The position numbers were made by a program, and so were the translations under genes. The notes beneath the pieces are model-generated. The model did not search any database. It had not been told where the DNA came from and saw nothing but the letters and a program-made list of their open reading frames with translations. Shown here piece by piece: positions 53,486 to 60,987 of a stretch of DNA of 64,000 bases; the stretch's first letter is position 1, and each line of letters opens with the position of its first letter. Origin of the DNA: Bdellovibrio sp. NC01 (GTDB lineage: Bacteria; Bdellovibrionota; Bdellovibrionia; Bdellovibrionales; Bdellovibrionaceae). The stretch is taken from NCBI RefSeq assembly GCF_006874625.1, contig NZ_CP030034.1, positions 1,860,001-1,924,000 of the forward strand, in the 5' to 3' direction.

Positions 53486-53959
53486 ATGAAAACACTTGTG
53501 ATGCTTCTTCTGCTTAGTAGTGCTTCTGTGTCTCACGCTGTGACGAACGGAAGGTTTTTAGGTCAGCAATTTATGATCAATATTGCGGCTCAGAATCCGG
53601 ATGGCAGCAGTGATGATTTTCCACAAAAACTTTTCGAAGTGATGAATGTGCCGATCCAAGATTCGATGCTGGGCCCTGGGAAATCGCTGAAGGCGCCAGA
53701 AAGAACTCTGAATTTTATTTGCGCCAATCGCACCTCAGGCGGTTATACCTGCATGTTGTTGATTCATCGCACGGCCAATGCGCAATTGGGACTGAAAACA
53801 GCCAGCTTCAAAGCAAATGGCGAGCTTGCACAAGCCTTAGGGCAACAGTTTTTTCTGGGTAATGAACAAAAAATCGTTCTTTCTAATGCAGAGCACACTT
53901 TAGAAATTCAAGTGACACCTACAGACTTCAGTATTCGCTTTGACGAGCAAGGACTCTAG
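53486..53959 (+). CDS. Exported protein of unknown function
   Basis: 157 residues. MKTLVMLLLLSSASVSHA is a signal peptide. The mature part is beta-rich with one Cys pair (FICANR and YTCMLL). A short C-terminal segment (LEIQVTPTDFSIRFDE) ends in strands. It lies 43 bases before the App1-like gene, so it may join that operon. Not recognised. Confidence 0.75.
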   Translation: MKTLVMLLLLSSASVSHAVTNGRFLGQQFMINIAAQNPDGSSDDFPQKLFEVMNVPIQDSMLGPGKSLKAPERTLNFICANRTSGGYTCMLLIHRTANAQLGLKTASFKANGELAQALGQQFFLGNEQKIVLSNAEHTLEIQVTPTDFSIRFDEQGL

Positions 53960-54002
53960 TGACTAGTATTTTCTGCTGAAGTGAAGACTTCACGGAGGAT
54001 GC

Positions 54003-54803
54003 ATGAAACTTTTCTCACTCGTATTTGTAGCTCTGTTATGGATTTCGGCAGCACAAGCAAAGACACTGGTTATTGCTGATGTCGACGACACGATTAAACT
54101 TGCCGACGTTCAGGATCTTGATGATGCCGCGGTTTATTCATTTGATGAAAACAGTCGTTATCTTGGAATGAGTGAACTGTTTGCGTTGATTCAAAAAGAC
54201 AATGCCGATGCTTCTTTTTACTATGTCACTCGCGCGCCGGCGTGGTGGATGCAGAAAACGCATTTGAACTTCTTGCGTAATGGAAGTTTCCCAGCGGGTG
54301 TTTATATTCCTCGTACAAATTATAGCTCTGACGAACACAAACTGCGCACGATCACTGCGATCATGAATGAACAAGCTCCAGATAAAGTGATCTTCTTTGG
54401 TGACAATACCGAAGCGGATGCCTCTGTTTACGAAGCAATTAAAAACAAATATGCGCCTGCTGGAATTCAATTCTTCCAATACATTCGCTGGGTCTATTCC
54501 ACTCAAGGTCGCGAACAGGTGGGAACTCCGATCTATGCGGATCAGACAGGGTTTGTGAGTCCAGTTGAGGTTTCCTTTGAATTGCGCAAACAGGGACTCT
54601 TAAGCGAAGACTCTGTGCTTTGGACTATGGAGAACATTGCCAGTGCCATCTTAAAGCAGAAGAAGGACTACGAGGTTGGTGTAGTAGCTTTTCCAAAGTT
54701 TATGCGATGTAATGACTTTGTTTGGAAATGGGATGATGTCGGTGTATATCCTTACCTTTCCGAATACAAAGAACGAGTCTTACAGCGCTGCCAAAAGCGT
54801 TAA
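54003..54803 (+). CDS. Exported HAD-fold hydrolase, App1 phosphatidate phosphatase-like (DUF2183)
   Basis: 266 residues. A signal peptide (MKLFSLVFVALLWISAAQA) is followed at once by the HAD motif VIADVDDTIK (Asp26, Asp28), then FYYVTRAPAWW and VIFFGDNTEAD. This is the catalytic layout of yeast App1 phosphatidate phosphatase domains. The mature enzyme would act in the periplasm or beyond, on phospholipid or other phosphomonoester. CGGAGG precedes the ATG. Nine bases separate it from the eight-cysteine gene. Confidence 0.82.
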   Translation: MKLFSLVFVALLWISAAQAKTLVIADVDDTIKLADVQDLDDAAVYSFDENSRYLGMSELFALIQKDNADASFYYVTRAPAWWMQKTHLNFLRNGSFPAGVYIPRTNYSSDEHKLRTITAIMNEQAPDKVIFFGDNTEADASVYEAIKNKYAPAGIQFFQYIRWVYSTQGREQVGTPIYADQTGFVSPVEVSFELRKQGLLSEDSVLWTMENIASAILKQKKDYEVGVVAFPKFMRCNDFVWKWDDVGVYPYLSEYKERVLQRCQKR

Positions 54804-54812
54804 CCGGGAACG

Positions 54813-55646
54813 ATGAATTTAAAGTACCAACTTCCGCTTATTTATCAAAATCTTCTGCCGCGAGAGATCCTTGAGTTCTCTCCGCAGGAAACGAAAGCGA
54901 CTTGCGATACCTGTGCGATGGCGCGTCCTCGCAATCAAGAAAAGATCCATTATCGCGAAGATTTGAAGTGCTGTACTTTCCATCCCTTTCTTCCTAATTA
55001 CATGGTCGGGGCTTTATTTAACGAAAGCTCATCAACACAAGCTCATGAAGTTTTCCGCGGCAAAATCGCTCGTCGTGAATACGCCTTGCCGATCGGAATG
55101 GTGGCGCCGGTAAAATATCAGGTAGGCTTCAATAATCGTGAAGAGCATGAATTTGGTCAGCGCGAAGATTGGTTGTGTCCGTACTACAATAAGCAAAATC
55201 AAAACTGCAATGTGTGGCGCAATCGCGGTGTTGTGTGCACGACTTTCTTCTGTAAAAGTTCTTACGGCAAAAAAGGCGAAGAGTTTTGGGAAAAACTTAG
55301 TAGTTATCTTTGGTATGTCGAACTTGCTTTGCTTGAAGAAGCTTTGGCGATGCTTGATTTTTCTCCACGTCAGGTGATGACGCTTCTTGATTATCATAAT
55401 CGTTATGACGGCACTGCGGCTGAAAAGAAGTCGATGTTTATGACTGAAGCTAAAGCTAAAGAGCTTTGGAATGGCTATTACGACGACCAGGAAGGATTTT
55501 ATAAAAAGTCCTTTGAGATTGTGTCGAATTTGGATAAAAAAGCCTTCCACGAGCTAATTGGTGAAACCGGGCAGTCGTTAGAGGAAGAACTGTTTGAAAT
55601 TCTTCCGCAAATGCCTGCAGCATTGAAAGCGAACGCAAATAAATGA
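54813..55646 (+). CDS. Eight-cysteine protein, YkgJ-like metal or Fe-S binder
   Basis: 277 residues. Cysteines lie at 31, 34, 53, 54, 122, 132, 142 and 147, in a CxxC, CC, C-x9-C-x9-C-x4-C pattern. KCCTFHPFLPNY recalls the YkgJ (PF03692) Cys-rich family, which is thought to bind a metal. The C-terminal ~100 residues are helical and acidic. There is no signal peptide. Its stop overlaps sufE by 4 bp (ATGA), which makes an Fe-S cluster more likely than zinc. Function not known. Confidence 0.75.
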   Translation: MNLKYQLPLIYQNLLPREILEFSPQETKATCDTCAMARPRNQEKIHYREDLKCCTFHPFLPNYMVGALFNESSSTQAHEVFRGKIARREYALPIGMVAPVKYQVGFNNREEHEFGQREDWLCPYYNKQNQNCNVWRNRGVVCTTFFCKSSYGKKGEEFWEKLSSYLWYVELALLEEALAMLDFSPRQVMTLLDYHNRYDGTAAEKKSMFMTEAKAKELWNGYYDDQEGFYKKSFEIVSNLDKKAFHELIGETGQSLEEELFEILPQMPAALKANANK

Positions 55647-56077
55647 GTATTCAAGAACGCCAAAACAAAATCATCGCTGACTTTTCTGCCTATACAGATT
55701 GGGAAGATCGCTACAAAAAAATCATCGAGATGGGTAAAGCTTTGCCAGAAATGCCAGAGTCTTTAAAAACCGAAGCGAACGCGGTTAAAGGTTGCCAGTC
55801 GCAAGTATGGTTGCATGCTTCTTTGAACGATCAAGGTCAGATGATTATCCAAGGCGATAGCGATGCGCTGATCGTTAAAGGTCTTGTGGCGTTGTTGTTG
55901 TCAGTCTATTCGGGTGGTGCACCCGCTGAAGTTTTAGCGACACCGCCAGAGTTTTTGAAAGCTTTGGGCTTCGAAGGTAATCTTTCGCCAAGTCGTGCGA
56001 ACGGTTTGCACTCCATGCTTAAACAAATCAAAAACTACGCGATGGCTTTTGATTACCTTTTAAAAACTAAACGCTAG
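55643..56077 (+). CDS. sufE: SufE-family Fe-S assembly sulfur acceptor
   Basis: 144 residues. The acceptor Cys51 is in NAVKGCQSQVW, the hallmark of SufE/CsdE, followed by DALIVKGLVALLLSVYSG. It takes persulfide from a SufS-type cysteine desulfurase. None of the other suf genes is adjacent. The start overlaps the eight-cysteine gene and the stop is one base before the NADAR gene ATG. It may have been recruited to mature the eight-cysteine protein. Confidence 0.93.
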   Translation: MSIQERQNKIIADFSAYTDWEDRYKKIIEMGKALPEMPESLKTEANAVKGCQSQVWLHASLNDQGQMIIQGDSDALIVKGLVALLLSVYSGGAPAEVLATPPEFLKALGFEGNLSPSRANGLHSMLKQIKNYAMAFDYLLKTKR

Positions 56078-56078
56078 T

Positions 56079-56678
56079 ATGAAACTGCTTTGGGGATTTT
56101 TGTTTCTGTTATTGGCTTCTTGTGTGCACAAGGCGCCGACAGCAACTCACTACGAACATTTTCCCAAGACTGAGCCAATTCCTTACAAAAATCCGATTCT
56201 TGATTTCTATTCTACAAAAGATGCTTACGGTGAGTTTTCGAATTTTGCCCTGTTTCCAGTATTTGTCGACGGGCAGTGGTGGGCGACGAGTGAGCATTAC
56301 TATCAGGCACATAAGTATGATAAACCTGATTTGATCTTTTGGGTTCAATCGGCACCATCACCGATGGAAGCCGCGAATCGCGGTCGCGATCAATTTGTTC
56401 CCAAACGTGCGGATTGGGATGCGACAAAAGATATGTTCATGGAAAAAGCCGTGATAGACAAATTCACACGCTATCCGGAATTGAAAGCCTTGTTGTTATC
56501 AACGGGATCTGCAAAACTTTACGAGCACACGAAGAACGATTGTTATTGGGGAGATTGCGGAGATCGCTCTGGTAAAAACAAACTGGGGCAATTGCTAGAG
56601 AAGGTTCGTGCTTCGCTGACTGCTTCAGCTTCGGGCTCAAGTGAACCCAAAGCTTTGTCAGAGTCAGTTAAGAACTAA
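56079..56678 (+). CDS. NADAR-domain lipoprotein (YbiA-like)
   Basis: 199 residues. The N-terminus MKLLWGFLFLLLASC with Cys15 in LASC is a lipoprotein signal. The rest is a NADAR domain: FYSTKDAYGEFSNFA, TSEHYYQAHKY with its conserved Glu, and LLLSTGSAKLYEHTKND then WGDCGDRSGKNKLGQLL. NADAR proteins hydrolyse N-glycosidic bonds of ribosyl-amine or ADP-ribosyl compounds and are usually cytoplasmic. A lipid-anchored member is unusual. The C-terminal ~20 residues are Ser/Ala-rich. It is the last gene of the App1/8-Cys/SufE unit. Confidence 0.85.
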   Translation: MKLLWGFLFLLLASCVHKAPTATHYEHFPKTEPIPYKNPILDFYSTKDAYGEFSNFALFPVFVDGQWWATSEHYYQAHKYDKPDLIFWVQSAPSPMEAANRGRDQFVPKRADWDATKDMFMEKAVIDKFTRYPELKALLLSTGSAKLYEHTKNDCYWGDCGDRSGKNKLGQLLEKVRASLTASASGSSEPKALSESVKN

Positions 56679-57073
56679 TTACCCAAAGTCTTACATTTCA
56701 AAGTGGCGTTGATATTTGTTTTTTCGCCAAGATCAAGAACACCTTTTAAAGTCACAGTGTCTTTGTCGTAGTTCACACCGATTGTGCCGTCATAAACACC
56801 CTCAGTGTATTTAGAGTCTTGCAAGTGAACTGTGCCAGTATCGCTGTCAGAAGTATCCAAAGTGCCGCGTAAAACCCAACCCCCAAAGATCAATGTGAAT
56901 TCAGTGTCACGGCCATCGCCTGTTGCATTTCGGTGCTCATAAACGTTCACCGCTAATTTTGCGGGATCATCGAAGACGGTAGCGTCGCCCGTGCATAACT
57001 TCCACGTGCTGTCTTTTGCGAAGGCTGGAGTTGTTGAACCTAATACAATCAATGCGGCGATAAGTTTTTTCAT
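56675..57073 (-). CDS. Exported beta-rich protein of unknown function
   Basis: 132 residues. MKKLIAALIVLGSTTPAFA is a signal peptide. The mature part alternates short strands (VHLQDSKYTEGVYDGTIGVNY, TLKGVLDLGEKTNINATLKC) with two cysteines (KLCTGD and LKCKTL) that likely bond the ends. It resembles small lipocalin-like or beta-sandwich secreted proteins. The stop interlocks with that of the NADAR gene. Confidence 0.75.
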   Translation of the reverse strand: MKKLIAALIVLGSTTPAFAKDSTWKLCTGDATVFDDPAKLAVNVYEHRNATGDGRDTEFTLIFGGWVLRGTLDTSDSDTGTVHLQDSKYTEGVYDGTIGVNYDKDTVTLKGVLDLGEKTNINATLKCKTLGN

Positions 57074-57249
57074 GAATTCTCCTGAATATCGGAAGCTTGT
57101 AGCATATCCACGGTAAAATGAATCAATTCAAAATTAATTCTGAAAGGATTGTAAGGTGTTTTAGTAAGAAACCCGCGCCAAGTCCCGTGTAGGTCTGCAT
57201 ATTTGGGCTCATTCTTTAATGTCGGGATAAAATAAGAGCAGGAGGTCGT

Positions 57250-57471
57250 ATGGACAAAAATAAAATCGAGGAGGGCGGACCTATGGGTATTGGCAACTCC
57301 GCCAGTTCCCCTCAGCATATTGGTGTAAATGGCACCGGAATCGAGACGTCCCCTGAAATCCTAGAGACTTTAAAGGATACGTCCCTAAAAGACGTCATGA
57401 AAGGGCAAAGGGTTGAAACCGACGATCTTGATAAAGATGAAGGCATCAGCCCTTTAGAGAACTCATTTTAG
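57250..57471 (+). CDS. Small acidic disordered protein (73 residues)
   Basis: A strong AGGAGG lies five bases before the ATG. The sequence is hydrophilic, acidic and low in aromatic residues (MDKNKIEEGGPMGIGN..., ...DDLDKDEGISPLENSF), with no membrane segment or Cys, and is probably disordered. A TAAAAT box at 57228-57233 lies upstream. The 3' end interlocks with the convergent Cys-repeat gene. A second small hydrophilic gene with the same layout is at 60270. Confidence 0.7.
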   Translation: MDKNKIEEGGPMGIGNSASSPQHIGVNGTGIETSPEILETLKDTSLKDVMKGQRVETDDLDKDEGISPLENSF

Positions 57472-57827
57472 CGATTGAAGTGGCCGTCGCTACCTGTGGC
57501 GGAGCAATGATCCATGCCGGGTCCAACCCAGCCGTAACCCGTGCAGAAGTAAGGCTCTGCTTCATTCGGGCATTTGTCGCGATTAATTTGACAGACAAAT
57601 CGAGCTTCGATGCGTGGATCAGTTACCTTTGGTGTCGTGGTTGCGGGTTTAGAAATGTTTTTTTCAGAACAGAAGATGTCTGAGTTATTCCACGTAATTT
57701 CGTAACAAGCATAGGGGGCTTGTTCTGGACAGCTTTCAGTGTCGATGCCACAAATAACCGGTGTCGCAAAAGCTTGCCCTGAAGCGAAGACAAGCAATCC
57801 AAGCGCTAAAAGTTTTAATATTTTCAT
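57468..57827 (-). CDS. Exported protein with two tandem four-cysteine modules
   Basis: 119 residues. The signal peptide ends at about residue 21 (SGQAFA). Two similar units follow: Cys26, 33, 41, 53 and Cys79, 86, 95, 108, each C-x6-C-x7/8-C-x11/12-C with Pro after the second Cys and Tyr/Trp before the fourth. They are joined by a Pro/Thr/Lys linker. The pattern suggests a duplicated disulfide-rich module. I do not recognise the family. Confidence 0.8.
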   Translation of the reverse strand: MKILKLLALGLLVFASGQAFATPVICGIDTESCPEQAPYACYEITWNNSDIFCSEKNISKPATTTPKVTDPRIEARFVCQINRDKCPNEAEPYFCTGYGWVGPGMDHCSATGSDGHFNR

Positions 57828-57932
57828 GATTATTCCTTTGTAGAAGGCTGTTTCGAATCGCGCCTTTGAACCATTTTTTACGCAAATCTTTAGTTGAATA
57901 AAAGAGAAATATACGCAATAACCTGTTCCAGT

Positions 57933-58790
57933 ATGGAAACGGAACGCTTACGCTATTTTACGGTGATTGCAGAAACGGGAAGCCTGACAAAGGCCTCTCA
58001 ACTTTTAGGTATCTCGCACAGTGGCTTGTCGAAAGCCATTTCATCACTTGAAGCTGAAACCAGCTTAAAATTATTCCGACCTCAAGGACGTGGCTTAGAA
58101 ATCACACCTGAAGGCAAGTGGTTCTATCAAAAAGCCCAAGAGATTTTGAAAATCGCCAATGAAATTAAAATGGGCAAAGTTACTGAACTAGGTGCCATTA
58201 GTTTGGGAATGTCTTCCGTCGTGGGTTCGACGTGTTCGGGGGAAATCGCCAAAGAGTTGAAAGAGTCTTTGCGTATTTACGAATTAGACTTAGGCGAAAT
58301 CGAAGGAAAAATTCTTTCTGGCGATATCCACTTCGGAGTCGCTTTCGTGCCAGCTCCACGACCGGAGTTAGAATATCTTGAGTTGGGTGAAGTGACGTTT
58401 GCGACTTATGCACGTAAGGATCTGTATCGCGCAACACCCGCGCAAGAATTGCCGTTCGCAGTGCCGTTATCGGAATATCCCGATAATCCATTGGGTTATC
58501 GCAATCGCGATGGTTTTCCACTGGAAATTCCTCGTCGTGCGGAACACTTTGTTGCAAGCTTCGCGATTGGTTTGAATTTATTAAGAAGTGGCCAAGCTGC
58601 TTTGTATATGGCGGATTTTGTCGCGGATCAGGAAAATAAATTCGTTCGTGAAGATCTTCATCTTGTAAAAATAAAGGAATTTAAGTCAGCAGAAACGAAA
58701 CGGAAGTTATATTTAGTTAAGCGCCAGTCTGCTGAAGAATCTAAAGAGATGAAGAAAATTGCCAAAGTCTTACGCCGCATCTGCTGTTGA
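57933..58790 (+). CDS. LysR-family transcriptional regulator
   Basis: 285 residues from ATG 57933. The N-terminal winged helix has RLRYFTVIAETGSLTKASQLLG, then GISHSGLSKAISSLEAETSLKLF. The C-terminal ~200 residues form the effector-binding fold (GAISLGMSSVVG, then IHFGVAFVPAP). The ATG has no Shine-Dalgarno sequence and sits 11 bases past an AATAAC box, so a short-leader mRNA is likely. The target is not evident: neighbours on each side face other ways or are not enzymes of one pathway. Confidence 0.9.
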   Translation: METERLRYFTVIAETGSLTKASQLLGISHSGLSKAISSLEAETSLKLFRPQGRGLEITPEGKWFYQKAQEILKIANEIKMGKVTELGAISLGMSSVVGSTCSGEIAKELKESLRIYELDLGEIEGKILSGDIHFGVAFVPAPRPELEYLELGEVTFATYARKDLYRATPAQELPFAVPLSEYPDNPLGYRNRDGFPLEIPRRAEHFVASFAIGLNLLRSGQAALYMADFVADQENKFVREDLHLVKIKEFKSAETKRKLYLVKRQSAEESKEMKKIAKVLRRICC

Positions 58791-58862
58791 TATTTCTTAA
58801 ATTCGTGAAATGAGTGCGGGCTAATTTGACTACGTGTAGATGTCCATAGATACATTTTCGTG

Positions 58863-59585
58863 ATGAAAGTTAATGTATCCACTCTATTTAAAGACATTCT
58901 GACGAATAAAAATTACGCCATTTATCTCGCCGATAAAAACGGTCAAGTGGGGCTGTGGAACAGCCTTGCGGAAAAACTGTTCGGTTTTCTTGCTCAAGAA
59001 ATTGTGGCCTTAAATGAAAAAATTATTTTTCATGCGTTCGACGAAAAGGTCAGTTGCGGTGGTTATCGCTTCCGCTGGCGTATGCGTAAGGATGGATCGG
59101 CCTTCTTTGCTAAAGAAACAGTTATCGAAGTGACTGATTCGCCAAGTCCTCGTTATCGATTTCTAAAAATTGTCGAAAATCTTTCAGAGCATCTGACGGC
59201 TTTTGAAAAAAGCGAGTTAATGAGCGCACAATATAAAAACACGGACCGTGGCGGCTCGGCCATTATGGATTTAAATCAAAAGATCCTCGTTGCAGCCTCG
59301 CGCTTACCTGATTCTATTAATTTGAAAATGAATGAGTTTGTTGGATCGAAAGCTGAAAACCTGGCAGTTGATGGTCCGACAGTGATGGCGAAATTAATAA
59401 AGACCACACAAAATATGAACCGCTCCCAAACGATTGTAACGATTGAAGGTCGCGACAAATTGCGAAGCACTTGGTTGTCGGACGTTCGCCTCTTAACCGA
59501 TAATAAGGGTGATGCCATTTTCTGTAGTTATTCGTGGAATTTAAGTGCCATAGCAGAAAACACTTCTCGGCATCTTTATTCATAA
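58863..59585 (+). CDS. PAS-domain protein of unknown output
   Basis: 240 residues. The first ~115 residues follow a PAS domain (YAIYLADKNGQVGLWNSLAEKLFG..., RFRWRMRKDGSAFFAKETVIEV). The second half, including NLKMNEFVGSKAENLA, may be a second sensory fold. No kinase, cyclase or HTH domain is visible, so it would act by protein contact. ATG 58863 is used; a GTG three bases earlier is possible. Confidence 0.75.
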   Translation: MKVNVSTLFKDILTNKNYAIYLADKNGQVGLWNSLAEKLFGFLAQEIVALNEKIIFHAFDEKVSCGGYRFRWRMRKDGSAFFAKETVIEVTDSPSPRYRFLKIVENLSEHLTAFEKSELMSAQYKNTDRGGSAIMDLNQKILVAASRLPDSINLKMNEFVGSKAENLAVDGPTVMAKLIKTTQNMNRSQTIVTIEGRDKLRSTWLSDVRLLTDNKGDAIFCSYSWNLSAIAENTSRHLYS

Positions 59586-59604
59586 TATTTCACAAGGAGA
59601 TCCC

Positions 59605-60138
59605 ATGAATGCTTGGCACGATATTGAGCTTGGAAAGAATGCACCTGAAGTTGTGAACGCCATCATCGAGATCCCGCGATTTTCCAAAACTAAATTTGAA
59701 CTGGATAAAGAGTCGGGCTTGTTGAAGGTCGACCGTGTTCTTTATAGCTCTGTTCATTATCCGGCAAACTATGGATTTATTCCGCGCACCTATTCCGATG
59801 ACAAAGACCCACTCGATATTTTAGTTTTTGGCCAAGCCGATGTGTATCCGTTGTCTATTATGCAAGCGCGCCCCATTGGTTATATGCGCATGTTCGATCA
59901 AGACGAAATCGATGACAAAATTATCTCGGTTCATGCGGATGATCCTGAAATGGCGGAAGTTCATTCGATCAGTGATTTGGCTCCGCATACGCTTAAAGAG
60001 ATTCAGAATTTTTTTGAAATCTATAAAGGTCTTGAGAACAAAAAGGTTTCGGTTGAAGGTTTTAAAGATAAACCGGAAGCGATCAAGATAATCAGACAAG
60101 CGATGGGCGATTATCAAGCACACTTTAAAACAAAATAA
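59605..60138 (+). CDS. ppa: Inorganic pyrophosphatase (family I)
   Basis: 177 residues. It hydrolyses pyrophosphate to drive biosynthesis. The metal-binding signature is DDKDPLDILVFG near residue 64-75. YPANYGFIPRTY and PRFSKTKFELDKESG are the family N-terminal blocks, and AHFK ends a normal-length chain. CAAGGAGA precedes the ATG. Confidence 0.97.
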   Translation: MNAWHDIELGKNAPEVVNAIIEIPRFSKTKFELDKESGLLKVDRVLYSSVHYPANYGFIPRTYSDDKDPLDILVFGQADVYPLSIMQARPIGYMRMFDQDEIDDKIISVHADDPEMAEVHSISDLAPHTLKEIQNFFEIYKGLENKKVSVEGFKDKPEAIKIIRQAMGDYQAHFKTK

Positions 60139-60269
60139 ATTTCGGCAACAAAAGTGACCAAGGCCCCATCTCGTCTAGGTGCGAACATCCTGCAAGGGCT
60201 GTGATATGTGTCTGCCAAAGAGTAAAATAAAGATGTACCTCGAATAGGTGCATTGCTTAGGAGGCAGTT

Positions 60270-60455
60270 ATGGCAGACAAAAATATGCAAAACCAATCCG
60301 GACAGTTTAATAAAGACAAAGTATCATCCAACGCTCCAGAAAAAGATCTCAATAAAACGGGCGCGACAAAACCTCTAGATGACAAAACATCTCGAGACAG
60401 TATGACTGGCAGAGATGCCAATCGTAGTTCCGATTCATCTAGTTTTCGCAAATAG
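60270..60455 (+). CDS. Small hydrophilic disordered protein (61 residues)
   Basis: A strong TAGGAGG precedes the ATG. The sequence is rich in Asp, Lys, Ser, Asn and Thr, with no hydrophobic core (MADKNMQNQSGQFNKDK..., DANRSSDSSSFRK). A TAAAAT box at 60223-60228 lies 41 bases upstream. Followed by a terminator. It resembles small stress-related or spacer proteins but matches no family I know. Confidence 0.7.
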   Translation: MADKNMQNQSGQFNKDKVSSNAPEKDLNKTGATKPLDDKTSRDSMTGRDANRSSDSSSFRK

Positions 60456-60498
60456 TTTTGAGATCTAGCGAAAGAATTCAGGTGCGATGCAAGTAAGG

Positions 60499-60531
60499 AA
60501 AAGTAGAGGATTCATGTCCTCTACTTTTTTA
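60499..60531 (+). terminator. Terminator after the 61-residue protein gene
   Basis: A 12-bp stem (AAAAGTAGAGGA with TCCTCTACTTTT, loop TTCATG) is followed by TT. Confidence 0.85.
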
Positions 60532-60547
60532 TATTCTAATTGACGAT

Positions 60548-60562
60548 GTTAGCTCGACTAAC
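60548..60562. promoter_or_regulatory. Inverted repeat near a -35-like hexamer upstream of the 86-residue exported protein gene
   Basis: GTTAG and CTAAC flank CTCGA, just after a TTGACG at ~60541. An operator is possible, but the -10 region is poor. Confidence 0.25.
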
Positions 60563-60681
60563 AATCTCGATCTGATTCAAGAATTCATACTGGCTGCAAT
60601 CCGAAATTAACAAAGATTAATTCCAATCTCATCGGACTTTAATGCCCCTGCGATAGCCTGAATTCAACAAAGGGGGACTTT

Positions 60682-60942
60682 ATGAAAAGTCTTATCGCTA
60701 CAATGATCGTGTTGGGTTCGGTATCAGCGTTCGCACAAGGTGGAGAGAAAAATCATCCATGCCAGGAAATCAAAAAGGCGTGCGAGTCAGCGGGTTTTGT
60801 AAAGGGTGAGCACAAAGAGAAAAAAGGTCTTTATAAAGACTGCGTGCAACCCGTGCTTGCCGGTCAATCAGTGGCCGGTGTGACTGTCGGTTCTGATGTT
60901 GTTGCTGCTTGCAACGCTAAAAAAGCTGAGAAGAAAAAATAG
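60682..60942 (+). CDS. Small exported cysteine-containing protein
   Basis: 86 residues. MKSLIATMIVLGSVSAFA is a signal peptide. The mature part has four cysteines (HPCQEI, KACESAG, KDCVQP, AACNAK) with helical Lys/Glu-rich spacing and ends in a basic tail. AAAGGGGGA precedes the ATG. Not recognised. Confidence 0.78.
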   Translation: MKSLIATMIVLGSVSAFAQGGEKNHPCQEIKKACESAGFVKGEHKEKKGLYKDCVQPVLAGQSVAGVTVGSDVVAACNAKKAEKKK

Positions 60943-60954
60943 ATTTTAGAAAGT

Positions 60955-60980
60955 AAAAAGGGCTTCGTAAGAAGCCCTTT
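60955..60980 (-). terminator. Terminator between small exported protein gene and yebC
   Basis: AAAGGGCTTC pairs with GAAGCCCTTT around GTAA. On the minus strand it ends in five T, so it mainly serves yebC, but it may also stop the upstream plus-strand gene. Confidence 0.75.
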
Positions 60981-60987
60981 GGTTAAG

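Noticed and set aside
57070-57318. Minus-strand frame of 82 codons overlapping the start of the small acidic protein gene
   Set aside because: No start signal, no conserved pattern, and it would overlap two better-supported genes.
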